DNA from: JAPHSX01 sp050298555
GTDB taxonomy: Bacteria > Pseudomonadota > Gammaproteobacteria > Thiohalomonadales > Thiohalomonadaceae
Direction of reading: 5' to 3'
Length of the DNA stretch: 64,000 nucleotides
NCBI GenBank assembly: GCA_050298555.1
Contig: JBNKUL010000035.1
Coordinates: 62,001-126,000 of the forward strand
The translations under genes and the position numbers were made by a program. Below, piece after piece: positions 51,234 through 61,260 of the stretch. How positions within the stretch are numbered: the stretch's first letter is position 1; each line of letters opens with the position of its first letter. Under the pieces are notes generated by a model. That model was not told where the DNA came from. It did no database searches and saw only the letters and a program-made list of their open reading frames with translations.

Positions 51234-53135
51234 ATGCTTCAAATTATTCGAGATCGTGCCCAGGGCGTGTTCGCCTGGATTATCGTTGGATTGATCTGCA
51301 TCCCCTTCGCCCTGTGGGGCATTAACTCCTACTTCGGTGGTGGTGGCGACAACAGCGTTGCAGAAGTGGATGGCGTCAAGATCGCCCCTCAGCAGGTACA
51401 AAATGCCTACCAGCAACAGCGTGACCGCCTGGCCCAGATGTTCGGTGGCAAACTGCCCGAGAATCTCTTCTCCGAGGAGACGATGAAGCAGCAGGTTCTA
51501 CAGCAGCTGATCGAAAAAGAGGTGGTCATAAGCGCCGCCGCCAACAGTGGCATGCGTATCGGTGACCAGCAGTTGGCGCAGACTATTACCGGCATCAATG
51601 CATTTTTTGAAGACGGCAAATTCAGCGCCGAACAGTACGAGCGTGTACTGGCGCGTCAGGGGATGTCGCCGCGCCTGTTCGAGCAGCGTGTACGTCGTGA
51701 CCTGATCGCTGAACAGTTCAGCAGCACCGTCGCGGCCAGCGCGTTCACCCTGCCGAGCGAGGTGGATGCACAACTCCAGCTGCAGCTGCAGCAGCGTGAC
51801 ATTGGTTATATGGTGCTGCCAGTCAGCGATTTTGAAAAGGGCGTGGAGGTTAGCGCCGATGAGCTGCGTAGCTACTACGACAGCAACAGTGCCCGCTATA
51901 TGCAGCCGGAACAGGTCAAGGTCGACTACCTGGAGCTGAGTGCCGAAACCATGGCGGCCGGCATTAAGTTGAGTGACGATGAGCTGCGCCAGCGCTACGA
52001 GACGCAAAAGCTCAACTTCCGTACCCCGGAGGAGCGCAAGGCGAGCCACATCCTGATTCAGGCCGCCAGCGATGCCGATGAGGCCGCGGTGAGTGAGGCC
52101 CGGGCGAAGGCCGAGGCCCTGTTGCAGCGTCTTAAGGCGGGCGAGGATTTTGCTGAGCTGGCCAAGGCGGAGTCGCAGGACCCCGGTTCTGCACGTAACG
52201 GCGGTGACCTTGGCTTCTTCAGTAAAGGGGTGATGGATAAGGCCTTTGAAGAGGCCACCTTTAAGCTGCTGCCAGGCGAGACGAGCGGTCTGGTGCGTAG
52301 TGCCTTCGGCTTCCACATTATCAAGCTGGCAGCAGTGAAGGGCGGTGAGACCAAGCCCTTTGAGGCCGTGGCCGCTGAACTTAAGCGTGAGATCCAGAAC
52401 GAACGCGCCGCCGAGATTTTCTACGATCGTGCGGAGCAGCTGGCCAGCCTTACCTACGAACAGCCCGATACCCTTGCTGTTGCCGCCGAGCAACTGCAAC
52501 TGGAGATCAAGCACAGCGGCTTCTTCGCCCGCAGGGGAGGCAAAGGTATTGCCGCCAACCCCAAGGTCAGCGCAGCGGCATTCAGCGAGGATGTCCTGGC
52601 TCGCGGTAACAACAGTGAGAGCATCGAACTGGGTGATAACCACCTGGTTGTATTGCGTATCAATGAGCACAAGCCTGAGGCACTACGCCCCTTCGATGAT
52701 GTGAAGTCTCAGATTGAGAAGGTACTCAAGCGCGACAAGGCGAAGGCCAAGGCCAGCGAGGTTGCTACAGAGCTCTATGCCAAGCTGCAGGCCGGTGATA
52801 AGCCCGAATCCCTCGCCGCAGCCCAGGGGATTGAGTGGCAGCGTGAGTCAGCGCTGAAGCGTGATAACGACAAGGTGAAGCGTCCCATCGTGCAGGCCGC
52901 CTTCCGTATGCCGCATCCGCTAGAGGGTGGTGTTAGCACCGATCAGGTGATTCTGCCCGGCGGCGATCAGGCCCTGGTCGCCCTCTACGGTGTGCAGGCC
53001 GGTGATGCGGCTAGTGCCGAAGTCACAGCCCGTAGCGATGCCCAGCAGCGCCTGCAACGGGCCAGCTCCAATGCGGCTGAGCAGGCACTCATTGCCGGTC
53101 TTAGCAAGCGTGCGGAGATCGTTATCAAGCAGTAA
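51234..53135 (+). CDS. ppiD: Periplasmic folding chaperone PpiD
   Basis: A membrane-anchored chaperone facing the periplasm near the Sec translocon. The 633-residue protein has one N-terminal transmembrane helix (FAWIIVGLICIPFALWGI), SurA-like helical regions, and a parvulin domain (about 260-360) with ASHILIQA, GGDLGFFSKGVM and FGFHIIKL. ATG 51234 (MLQIIRDRAQG) matches the family start; the open frame upstream overlaps the terminator. Position after hupB is conserved in gammaproteobacteria. Confidence 0.94.
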   Translation: MLQIIRDRAQGVFAWIIVGLICIPFALWGINSYFGGGGDNSVAEVDGVKIAPQQVQNAYQQQRDRLAQMFGGKLPENLFSEETMKQQVLQQLIEKEVVISAAANSGMRIGDQQLAQTITGINAFFEDGKFSAEQYERVLARQGMSPRLFEQRVRRDLIAEQFSSTVAASAFTLPSEVDAQLQLQLQQRDIGYMVLPVSDFEKGVEVSADELRSYYDSNSARYMQPEQVKVDYLELSAETMAAGIKLSDDELRQRYETQKLNFRTPEERKASHILIQAASDADEAAVSEARAKAEALLQRLKAGEDFAELAKAESQDPGSARNGGDLGFFSKGVMDKAFEEATFKLLPGETSGLVRSAFGFHIIKLAAVKGGETKPFEAVAAELKREIQNERAAEIFYDRAEQLASLTYEQPDTLAVAAEQLQLEIKHSGFFARRGGKGIAANPKVSAAAFSEDVLARGNNSESIELGDNHLVVLRINEHKPEALRPFDDVKSQIEKVLKRDKAKAKASEVATELYAKLQAGDKPESLAAAQGIEWQRESALKRDNDKVKRPIVQAAFRMPHPLEGGVSTDQVILPGGDQALVALYGVQAGDAASAEVTARSDAQQRLQRASSNAAEQALIAGLSKRAEIVIKQ

Positions 53136-53161
53136 GCGAAACAGTAGAGAAGGGCGACACG

Positions 53162-54445
53162 ATGCTTAAACTTAAACTTCATTGGCAGATATTGATCGCC
53201 CTTGGCCTCGCCATCGTCGCGGGGATGCTAACCGGCAAGGATGCCACAATCTTCGGGGTTACCTTCTACTCCATTTACGCCTTTTTTGGCCAGCTCTTCC
53301 TCAATGCGCTGAAAATGCTCATTGTGCCGCTGGTCGTCTCTTCCATTATCGTCGGTATCGCCGGTATTGGCGGCGGTAACGCCCTGGGGCGCCTCGGTGG
53401 AAAGACCCTGCTCTATTACGCCACCACCAGTCTGTTTGCCATTCTGGTAGGGCTGGCCGTGGTCAATGTGATACAACCTGGTGTCGATGAGCTGGGGCCG
53501 GTGAAGGAGCGTATCGGTTTTAGTGCCGACACCTCCGCCATCGAGGCTAAGGTTGCTGGTAAGGGCGCCGGCGATGTGGTCGAGATCTTCCTGCGTATGG
53601 TGCCGACCAACGTCTTCGCTGCCGCGGCCAACGGCCAGATGCTCGGCCTTATCTTCTTCAGCCTGCTGTTTGGTTTCTTCATGACGAAGATTCAGGAAGA
53701 CTACGCCGAAACGCAGTTCAACTTCTGGCAGGGGCTCTACGAGACCATGATGCGCATTACCGACTGGGTGATGCTGTTCGCCCCCATCGGTGTCTTCGCC
53801 CTGGTGGCCAAGGTGGTGGCCTCTACCGGCTTTGCTGCCTTTGCGCCGCTGTTGTGGTTCTTCTTGAGCGTGGTGATGGCGTTGGCCTTCCACTTCTTCA
53901 TCACCATGCCGCTGCTGTTGCGTTTTGTCGGCGGTGTCAGCCCGCTACGTCACTACCGGGCGATGGCGCCGGCGCTGCTGACCTCCTTCTCCACCGCCTC
54001 CTCCTCGGCAACGCTGCCCGTCACGATTGAGTGTGTAGAGAAAAACGCCGGGGTCTCGAATCGCACCAGCTCCTTCGTGCTGCCGTTGGGTGCCACCGTA
54101 AACATGGACGGTACCGCTCTCTATGAGTGCGTGGCGGCGATGTTTATCGCTCAGGCATACGGCATCGAGCTGGGCTTCGTTACCCAGTTCACCATTGTGG
54201 TGGTGGCGTTGCTGACCTCTATCGGTGTGGCGGGCATCCCCGCGGCCAGCCTGGTCGCTATCTCTATCATCCTTGCGACCATCGGCCTGCCTGCAGAGGG
54301 GATTGGGCTGATTCTCGCGGTGGACCGCATCCTCGATATGATGCGCACCTCCACTAACGTCTTCTCTGACTCCTGCGGCGCGGTCATCATCGGTAAGCTG
54401 CAGGGGGAGCAGGGGATCCTTGAGGAGAACGGCAAGGCCGCCTAG
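53162..54445 (+). CDS. Dicarboxylate/amino acid:cation symporter (DAACS family)
   Basis: A 427-residue membrane transporter of the GltP/DctA family, importing C4-dicarboxylates or glutamate/aspartate with H+ or Na+. About eight transmembrane helices precede two re-entrant loops: the serine-rich SFSTASSSATLPVTIEC and NMDGTALYECVAAMFIAQ, both substrate and cation sites. Late MMRTSTNVFSDSCGAVII is also typical. It starts 27 bp after ppiD. Substrate choice between dicarboxylate and amino acid is not decidable. Confidence 0.92.
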   Translation: MLKLKLHWQILIALGLAIVAGMLTGKDATIFGVTFYSIYAFFGQLFLNALKMLIVPLVVSSIIVGIAGIGGGNALGRLGGKTLLYYATTSLFAILVGLAVVNVIQPGVDELGPVKERIGFSADTSAIEAKVAGKGAGDVVEIFLRMVPTNVFAAAANGQMLGLIFFSLLFGFFMTKIQEDYAETQFNFWQGLYETMMRITDWVMLFAPIGVFALVAKVVASTGFAAFAPLLWFFLSVVMALAFHFFITMPLLLRFVGGVSPLRHYRAMAPALLTSFSTASSSATLPVTIECVEKNAGVSNRTSSFVLPLGATVNMDGTALYECVAAMFIAQAYGIELGFVTQFTIVVVALLTSIGVAGIPAASLVAISIILATIGLPAEGIGLILAVDRILDMMRTSTNVFSDSCGAVIIGKLQGEQGILEENGKAA

Positions 54446-54449
54446 CCCG

Positions 54450-56255
54450 ATGCCACAGCGTAACCTCTTCTGGGCTGTTCTCCTCCTGGGTCTATTTATC
54501 AGCTCGGGGGCGCAAGCCGCCGTCTCCCAGGCGATGGGCTATACGCCCAAGTACCCCGATGGCTTTTCCCACTTCGATTACGTCAACCCCGCCGCCCCCA
54601 GGGGAGGGGAGCTAATTCTCTCCTCGGTGGGGAGCTTCGACTCCTTCAATCCCTATATCCTCAAAGGGATCTCGGCCGAGGGACTAGGTTCGCTGATGTT
54701 CGAGACCCTGATGGTCTCCAGCATGGACGAGCCTTTCAGTCAGTACGGCCTGCTGGCGGAGGATGTGGCCCTGGCTGAAGACAAATTGTCAGTCACCTTC
54801 CGTCTGCGCGCAGAGGCCCGCTTTAACGATGGCTCGAAGGTAGAGGCGCAAGACGTGAAGTTCTCCTTCGATACCCTGGTGGGGGAGAAGGGGCACCCGC
54901 AATACCGCTTCTACTACTCCGACATCAAGCTGGTGGTGGTGGTGGATGAGCGCACCGTGCGCTTCGAGTTTGCCAAGGTCAATCCCGAGCTGCACCTGCT
55001 TGCCGGGCAGATCCCGATCTTCTCACGCCACTGGGTGGGGGATAAGCCCTTCGACGAGGTGGCACTGGAGCAGCCGGTTACCAGCGGTCCCTACCTTATC
55101 GAGAAGTTCGACCTGGGTAAGAACATCACCTACCGTCGTAATCCCGACTACTGGGGCAACGAGCTGAATGTGCGCCGCGGTATGTATAACTTCGAGCGCG
55201 TTACCTTCAAGTACTACCGCGACTTCACCGTTGCGCTGGAGGCGTTCAAGGCGGGAGAGTTCGAGTTTAACCACGAATACAACTCGAAGAAGTGGGCACG
55301 CGACTACGATGGGCCCAAGTTTCGTGATGGCCGCATCACCAAGGCCCTGTTGAAACACGCCAATAACGCCGGCATGCAGGGCTTTGTCTTCAACCTGCGC
55401 CGTCCGCTGTTCCAGGACCTGCGGGTGCGCCGCGCCATCAGTCTGGCGCTCGACTTCGAGTGGTCCAACCGACAGCTCTTCTACAACCAGTACGAGCAGT
55501 GCTACAGCTACTTCAGCAATAGCGAACTGGCGGCGAGTGGCCTGCCCGAGGGGGAGGAGCTGGCGCTGCTGCAACCCTACCGCGCGCAACTCCCCGCAGC
55601 GGTCTTCAATCAAGTGTGGCGCCCGGCATCCACCGCAGCCCCCTCGTCCTTGCGTAAGAACCTGCGGCAGGCCAAATCACTGCTGCAGCAGGCGGGGTGG
55701 GAGTACCGCGACGGTGCCCTGCGCAACGCCAGGGGCGAGGCGTTTCGCTTCGACGTGGTGCTGTCGCAAAAGGGCTTCGAGCGCATCCTCGCCCCTTTTG
55801 CCCGCAACCTCGGCAAGCTGGGCATTAGTGTCGACTACCGAACCGTCGATTCGGCCCTCTACAAGCGCCGTCTCGACGAGTTCGATTTCGATATGGTGGT
55901 CGGGAGCTTCGGCCAGTCGCAGTCACCGGGCAATGAGCTGATGGGGATGTTCCACTCCTCCTCGGCAGACCGCACCGGCACCCGTAACCTCTTCGGTATC
56001 AAGGACCCGGTGGTTGACGCCCTGGTGGAGAAGGTGGTCTATGCCGAGGACCGCGACGCCCTGGTCACGGCGGTGCATGCGCTGGACCGGGTGCTGCTGC
56101 ACGGCGAATATCTGGTTCCGCACTGGTTTATCGGTAGCCACCGCGTTGCCTACTGGAGTGGCCGCTTCGGCCAGCCCGAGACCCTGCCGCTCTACTATGA
56201 TGCCACCAACTGGGTGCTCGCCACCTGGTGGGACGAGAGAACAGAGAACAATTAA
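54450..56255 (+). CDS. yejA: Extracellular solute-binding protein YejA-like
   Basis: A 601-residue family 5 periplasmic binding protein with a signal peptide (LFWAVLLLGLFISSGAQA). The next residues, GYTPKYPDGFSHFDYVNP and APRGGELILSSVGSFDSFNPY, are typical of YejA, which captures peptides such as microcin C in E. coli. It is the first of four genes encoding a complete yejABEF transporter. ATG 54450 is five bases after the symporter stop. Confidence 0.92.
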   Translation: MPQRNLFWAVLLLGLFISSGAQAAVSQAMGYTPKYPDGFSHFDYVNPAAPRGGELILSSVGSFDSFNPYILKGISAEGLGSLMFETLMVSSMDEPFSQYGLLAEDVALAEDKLSVTFRLRAEARFNDGSKVEAQDVKFSFDTLVGEKGHPQYRFYYSDIKLVVVVDERTVRFEFAKVNPELHLLAGQIPIFSRHWVGDKPFDEVALEQPVTSGPYLIEKFDLGKNITYRRNPDYWGNELNVRRGMYNFERVTFKYYRDFTVALEAFKAGEFEFNHEYNSKKWARDYDGPKFRDGRITKALLKHANNAGMQGFVFNLRRPLFQDLRVRRAISLALDFEWSNRQLFYNQYEQCYSYFSNSELAASGLPEGEELALLQPYRAQLPAAVFNQVWRPASTAAPSSLRKNLRQAKSLLQQAGWEYRDGALRNARGEAFRFDVVLSQKGFERILAPFARNLGKLGISVDYRTVDSALYKRRLDEFDFDMVVGSFGQSQSPGNELMGMFHSSSADRTGTRNLFGIKDPVVDALVEKVVYAEDRDALVTAVHALDRVLLHGEYLVPHWFIGSHRVAYWSGRFGQPETLPLYYDATNWVLATWWDERTENN

Positions 56256-56260
56256 TCGCC

Positions 56261-57316
56261 ATGGCCGCCTACATCCTTAAACGCCTGCTGTTGATGATCC
56301 CGACCCTGCTCGGCGTGTTGCTGATCACCTTTAGCGTGATCCAGTTCGTACCGGGTGGCCCGGTGGAGCAGTTGGTGGCGCAGCTGCAGGGCCATGGCAC
56401 AGGGGGGGAGGCGAGTGCCGGTGTCGAGGGGCTCTATCGTGGCGCCAGGGGGCTGGATGAGGAGCGGCTGGAGGAGCTCAAGGCCTATTACGGTTTCGAC
56501 AAGCCCGCCTGGCAGCGCTTTGTGGAGATGCTGGGCAACTACAGCACATTCGACCTGGGGGAGAGTTTTTTCCATCACAAGTCGGTGACCGAGCTGATTA
56601 TCGACAAGCTGCCGGTCTCGATTAGCCTGGGGATGTGGACCTTCTTCCTTACCTACCTCACCTGTATCCCCCTTGGCGTGGCCAAGGCGGTACGCGACGG
56701 CACCCCCTTCGATGTGGTCACCAGCACCATTATCCTCATCGGTTACGCTATTCCCGGCTTCGTGCTCGGCATCGCCCTGCTGGTGTTATTCGGTGGCGGC
56801 AGTTTCTGGGAGCTGTTCCCGCTACGCGGCCTTACCTCCGACAACTGGGAGCAGCTCTCCCTTATCGGCAAGGTCACTGACTATCTGTGGCACATGGTGC
56901 TGCCGGTCACCGCGATGGTGGTGGGCAACTTCGCGGTGATGACCATGCTCACCAAGAACAGTTTTATCGAGGAGCTGCGCAAGCAGTATGTGCTGACTGC
57001 GCGCGCCAAGGGGCTGGGTGAGAGCACGGTGATGTACAAGCACGTCTTTCGTAACGCCATTATTCCGCTGATTACCGGTTTTCCCGGTGCCTTTATCGGC
57101 GCCTTCTTCACCGGCTCACTGCTGATTGAGACCATCTTCTCGCTAGACGGCCTGGGGCTGCTCTCCTACGACTCGGTAATGAAACGCGACTACCCGGTGG
57201 TAATGGGGTCGCTCTATTTGTTTACCCTGCTCGGGTTGCTGGCCAAGCTGCTGACCGATATCAGTTATGTGCTGGTGGATCCGCGTATTCAGTTCGAGTC
57301 CCTGGGTAAACGCTAA
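56261..57316 (+). CDS. yejB: Peptide ABC transporter permease YejB
   Basis: A 351-residue inner-membrane permease of the oligopeptide family, six hydrophobic helices, with the N-terminal YILKRLLLMIPTLLGVLLITF and the cytosolic EAA-like loop LTARAKGLGESTVMYKHVFRNA. A long periplasmic insertion after helix 1 is typical of YejB. It starts five bases after yejA stops and its stop overlaps the yejE start by one base. Confidence 0.94.
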   Translation: MAAYILKRLLLMIPTLLGVLLITFSVIQFVPGGPVEQLVAQLQGHGTGGEASAGVEGLYRGARGLDEERLEELKAYYGFDKPAWQRFVEMLGNYSTFDLGESFFHHKSVTELIIDKLPVSISLGMWTFFLTYLTCIPLGVAKAVRDGTPFDVVTSTIILIGYAIPGFVLGIALLVLFGGGSFWELFPLRGLTSDNWEQLSLIGKVTDYLWHMVLPVTAMVVGNFAVMTMLTKNSFIEELRKQYVLTARAKGLGESTVMYKHVFRNAIIPLITGFPGAFIGAFFTGSLLIETIFSLDGLGLLSYDSVMKRDYPVVMGSLYLFTLLGLLAKLLTDISYVLVDPRIQFESLGKR

Positions 57317-58347
57317 TGGCGACGGTATCTTCGATGAGTGCATCGGCGAGGGCGTGGCGACGCTTCAAGGCCAACAAGCGTGGCTACGTCAGCCTGTGGC
57401 TCTTCTCCATCCTGTTTATAGTCAGCCTCTTTGCCGAGGTGCTCTCCAACGACAAACCGCTGATGGTCCACTACCAGGGCGAATACTACTTTCCCTTAAT
57501 CAAGAGCTATCCCGAGACCGAGTTCGGTGGCGACTTCGTCACCGAGACCGACTACCTCGACCCCTTCATTCGCGAGCAGTTGCAGCATGGTGATAATTGG
57601 GCGCTCTATCCGCTCAACCCCTACAACTACAACACCATCAACTATTTTGCCGAGTTGCCCAACCCGGCGCCGCCCTCCGAGCAGAACATCCTTGGCACCG
57701 ATGACCGCGGGCGCGACGTGCTGGCACGCCTGATCTACGGCTTCAGGCTGTCGGTGCTGTTCGCCTTCGCCCTGACGGCGATCGGCATCGTGCTCGGTAT
57801 CTTCGCCGGGGCCGTTCAGGGTTACTTCGGTGGGCGCACCGATCTCTTTGCCCAGCGCCTTATCGAGATATGGGGCTCCATGCCCGAGCTCTATCTGTTG
57901 ATTATCTTCGCCTCCATCTTCAATCCCAGTATCACGCTGTTGATTGTCCTGCTCTCTCTGTTCGGCTGGATGGGGCTGGCCGACTACGTACGTGCCGAGT
58001 TTTTAAAGGGGCGCAATATGGACTACGTTACCGCGGCGCGCGCCCTGGGGCTCTCCAATCGGCGTATTATGTGGCGCCACCTGCTGCCCAACTCCATGAC
58101 CCCGGTGATCACCTTTCTGCCGTTTCGTATCAGCGGCTCCATTCTTGCCCTCACCAGTCTCGACTTCCTCGGCCTGGGGGTACCGCCCACCACACCGAGC
58201 ATTGGCGAGCTGCTCGCGCAGGGTAAGGAGAACATCGAGGCGTGGTGGCTCTCTCTCACCACCTTCGGTGTGCTGGTCGGTACCCTGATGCTGTTGATCT
58301 TCATCGGTGAGGCGCTGCGTGAAGCGATGGACACAAGGCGGGGATGA
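57316..58347 (+). CDS. yejE: Peptide ABC transporter permease YejE
   Basis: A 343-residue partner permease with a large periplasmic loop (about 50-130) including LGTDDRGRDVLARLIYG, as in DppC-type permeases, and the EAA loop VTAARALGLSNRRIMWRHLLPN. Overlaps yejB by one base and yejF by four, so all four transport genes are tightly coupled. Confidence 0.94.
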   Translation: MATVSSMSASARAWRRFKANKRGYVSLWLFSILFIVSLFAEVLSNDKPLMVHYQGEYYFPLIKSYPETEFGGDFVTETDYLDPFIREQLQHGDNWALYPLNPYNYNTINYFAELPNPAPPSEQNILGTDDRGRDVLARLIYGFRLSVLFAFALTAIGIVLGIFAGAVQGYFGGRTDLFAQRLIEIWGSMPELYLLIIFASIFNPSITLLIVLLSLFGWMGLADYVRAEFLKGRNMDYVTAARALGLSNRRIMWRHLLPNSMTPVITFLPFRISGSILALTSLDFLGLGVPPTTPSIGELLAQGKENIEAWWLSLTTFGVLVGTLMLLIFIGEALREAMDTRRG

Positions 58348-59969
58348 TGAGTCAGCAACGATTACTGGAAATCGAGAACCTTAGCGTCGCCTTTGGCCAT
58401 GCCGGTGAGTACGTGCCGGTGGTGGAGGGGGTGGGATTCTCCATGCAGCCGGGCGAGAAGCTGGCGCTGGTAGGGGAGTCGGGCTCCGGCAAGTCGGTCA
58501 CCGCGCTTAGCGTGCTGCAGCTGCATGATCGCAGTCAGACCGGTTACCCCAGTGGCAGCATTCGCTTTAACGGCGAGGAGTTGTTGCAGAAGAGTGAGGC
58601 AGGGATGCGCACCATCCGTGGACGCGAGATCGCGATGATCTTCCAGGAACCGATGACCGCGCTCAACCCGGTCTACCCCATCGGTGAGCAGGTGATGGAA
58701 CCGCTACTGCTGCATGAGGCGCTAGACCGGGTGCAGGCAAGGCAGCGGGTGATCGAGCTGTTGGGACGGGTCGGCATCGCCGAGCCGGAAAAGCGTTATG
58801 ACGCCTTTCCTCACATGCTCTCCGGCGGCCAGCGCCAGCGGGTGATGATCGCCATGGCCCTGGCCTGTCGGCCGAAGCTGTTGATTGCCGATGAGCCGAC
58901 CACTGCGCTCGATGTAACGATACAGAAGCAGATCCTCGAACTGCTTGATGAGCTGCAGCGTGAGTTCGGCATGGCGGTACTGCTGATCACCCACGACCTC
59001 AACATGGTGCGCCACTTCGCCGACACCCTCTGCGTAATGGAGAAGGGGCAACTGGTGGAGCAGGGGACGGTGGAGAAGGTCTTTGCCTCCCCGGAGCATC
59101 CCTATACGCAAAAACTACTGGCCAGTGAGCCGGTACCCCTGGTCAGCGACGACGACATCGCTGCTTTTGCCGAGCAGTCACCTCTCCTGGAGGGTAAGCA
59201 GGTCCAGTGCATCTTCCCCATTAGGTCCGGTTTCTTCCGCCGTACCGTCGGCGAGGTGCGCGCGGTGGACGGTGTCGATATTGCGCTGCGCCCCGGCGAG
59301 ACCCTGGGCATCGTCGGTGAGTCGGGCTCGGGCAAGACAACCTTGGGCATGAGCCTGCTGCGGCTACAGGGTAGTGAGGGGGAGATCGGCTTTAGTGGCA
59401 GGCGCATCGACCAGCTGAGTGAGCGTGAGCTGCGACCCATGCGTAAGGCGATGCAGGTGGTGTTCCAGGATCCCTTCTCTTCGCTCTCGCCGCGTATGAC
59501 GGTGGAGCAGATTGTTGGGGAGGGGCTGGCGCTCCATTTCCCCGAGCTCAGCCGTGAGGAGCGGCTGGCGCGTATCGTGCGCGGGCTTGAAGAGGTGGGG
59601 TTGGATAAGGGCATGTTGCACCGCTATCCGCACGAGTTCTCCGGCGGCCAGCGCCAGCGTATCGCCATCGCCCGTGTGGTGGTGCTGGAGCCTAAACTGG
59701 TGTTGCTGGACGAGCCGACCAGCGCCCTCGATATCTCGGTGCAGAAACAGGTACTGGGGCTGTTACGCGAGTTGCAGCTTCGCCACGGCATGAGTTATCT
59801 CTTCATCACCCATGACCTCAAGGTGATCCAGTCGGTCGCCCACCGGGTATTGGTGATGAAGGAGGGGCGAGTGGTGGAGCAGGGGGAGACCGAACAACTG
59901 TTCTCAGCGCCGCAACACCCCTATACCCGTAACCTGCTGCAGGCAGCGCTGTTCCGTGAGGTAGAGTGA
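58344..59969 (+). CDS. yejF: Peptide ABC transporter ATPase YejF (two ATPase domains)
   Basis: A 541-residue protein with two complete ABC ATPase domains. The first has GESGSGKSVTAL, LSGGQRQRVMIAMAL and LLIADEPTTALD; the second has GESGSGKTTLGM, FSGGQRQRIAIARVV and LVLLDEPTSALD. It powers import through YejB and YejE. Starts at an ATG-ATG pair overlapping yejE. The thioredoxin-like gene overlaps its stop by four bases. Confidence 0.95.
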   Translation: MMSQQRLLEIENLSVAFGHAGEYVPVVEGVGFSMQPGEKLALVGESGSGKSVTALSVLQLHDRSQTGYPSGSIRFNGEELLQKSEAGMRTIRGREIAMIFQEPMTALNPVYPIGEQVMEPLLLHEALDRVQARQRVIELLGRVGIAEPEKRYDAFPHMLSGGQRQRVMIAMALACRPKLLIADEPTTALDVTIQKQILELLDELQREFGMAVLLITHDLNMVRHFADTLCVMEKGQLVEQGTVEKVFASPEHPYTQKLLASEPVPLVSDDDIAAFAEQSPLLEGKQVQCIFPIRSGFFRRTVGEVRAVDGVDIALRPGETLGIVGESGSGKTTLGMSLLRLQGSEGEIGFSGRRIDQLSERELRPMRKAMQVVFQDPFSSLSPRMTVEQIVGEGLALHFPELSREERLARIVRGLEEVGLDKGMLHRYPHEFSGGQRQRIAIARVVVLEPKLVLLDEPTSALDISVQKQVLGLLRELQLRHGMSYLFITHDLKVIQSVAHRVLVMKEGRVVEQGETEQLFSAPQHPYTRNLLQAALFREVE

Positions 59970-60358
59970 TGGAGTGGGGCAAGTATATTCCGCTGGTGTT
60001 GATTGCACTGCTTACCCTGTTGCAGCTCTATATCCGCTTCTCCGCCCGTTTTATGAAGGGTAAGCCGCTGCCGGAGTTGCCTGCCGGGGTAGACGGAATC
60101 ATTCGCCAGCACGACAAGGCCGTGATCTACTTCAGCAGCGAATATTGTCAGCCCTGCAAGGCGATGGCGCCGATGGCCCAACGCCTGGCCGATGAACTGG
60201 GCAACCTGATTAAACTCGACGCCCTGGAGCATGCCGAACTGGCGACACAGTTGCACGCACGTGGTGCCCCAGCCTTTGTCTTTGTCGAGCATAATTGCGT
60301 CGCTGGCGTACATCTGGGGGCGCTTAGCGAGGCGCGGCTGCGCGCTCGCCTGGAGTGA
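59966..60358 (+). CDS. Membrane-anchored thioredoxin-like protein
   Basis: A 130-residue protein with an N-terminal transmembrane helix (YIPLVLIALLTLLQLYI) and a thioredoxin fold whose active site reads YCQPCKAM (CxxC), with the cis-Pro segment GAPAFVFV. It probably reduces or exchanges disulfides at the membrane. The four-base overlap with yejF suggests transcription with the transporter; a 51-bp gap separates it from the DHH gene. Confidence 0.85.
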   Translation: MMEWGKYIPLVLIALLTLLQLYIRFSARFMKGKPLPELPAGVDGIIRQHDKAVIYFSSEYCQPCKAMAPMAQRLADELGNLIKLDALEHAELATQLHARGAPAFVFVEHNCVAGVHLGALSEARLRARLE

Positions 60359-60409
60359 TACGCTTCGCTATGTTTTCTTGTCATAACTATCCAATATTGA
60401 GAACCACCA

Positions 60410-61255
60410 ATGAGTAAACCGCTAGTCATCTACCATGGAAACTGCCTCGATGGATTCGGTGCCGCCTATGCGGCGCACCGTCACTTCAACGCCCAGGGTG
60501 TCGAGGCGGAGTACTACGCCGCCTCTCACGGCGAAGAGATGCCCGATTGCTCAGGGCGCGAGGTCTACGTGGTCGACTTCTCCTTTAAACGTGAGGGGAT
60601 GAAGCAGTTGTGTGCCGTTGCGGCAAAGGTAACGGTGCTGGACCACCACATTAGCGCCCAGGAGGATCTGGACGGCCTGGAGGCAGAGTTCGACAACTTA
60701 ACGGTGGTGTTCGATATGTCACGCTCCGGTGCGGTGATCACCTGGGAGCACTTCCATCAGGAACCGGTGCCGCAACTATTGTTGCATGTGCAGGACCAGG
60801 ACCTGTGGAACTTCGATCTGGCCGAGACCAAGGATATCAACTCCGCCCTGATGTCCCACCCCTTTGATTTTGAACTATGGCACGAAGTGATCAGCTCATC
60901 AGAGCGTTTTAATACTCTGGTGAGTGAAGGTGCTGCGATTAACCGTTTTCGTCGAGAAATGATCGAAAGCTATAAGAAGCGAGCGGTGATGGGGAGTATC
61001 GCCGGCTATGAGGTGCCGGTGGTCAACTGTCCACGCGCTATCGTCAGTGAACTGGTGGGGGAGCTGTCTGAGGGCCACCCCTTCGCTGCAGGCTATCAGG
61101 ATAAGGGCGATAAGCGCAGCTGGTCGCTACGCTCCAGCCGTAACGGCGGCGCCGATGTCGCCAAGGTGGCAGAGCAGTTCGGTGGCGGCGGTCACAAGAA
61201 CGCCGCCGGCTTCGGCACCCTGTTGCCGGAAGGCTTGCTCGTACTGGAGCCATAG
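60410..61255 (+). CDS. DHH-family phosphoesterase
   Basis: A 281-residue protein with DHH motifs: HGNCLDGFGAAYA, VVDFSFKREG, VTVLDHHISAQ, and a C-terminal DHHA1-like GGGHKNAAGF. The family includes RecJ-like nucleases, nano-RNases and cyclic dinucleotide phosphodiesterases. This short form lacks extra domains, and substrate is unknown. The next gene starts five bases downstream. Confidence 0.85.
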   Translation: MSKPLVIYHGNCLDGFGAAYAAHRHFNAQGVEAEYYAASHGEEMPDCSGREVYVVDFSFKREGMKQLCAVAAKVTVLDHHISAQEDLDGLEAEFDNLTVVFDMSRSGAVITWEHFHQEPVPQLLLHVQDQDLWNFDLAETKDINSALMSHPFDFELWHEVISSSERFNTLVSEGAAINRFRREMIESYKKRAVMGSIAGYEVPVVNCPRAIVSELVGELSEGHPFAAGYQDKGDKRSWSLRSSRNGGADVAKVAEQFGGGGHKNAAGFGTLLPEGLLVLEP

Positions 61256-61260
61256 CAACC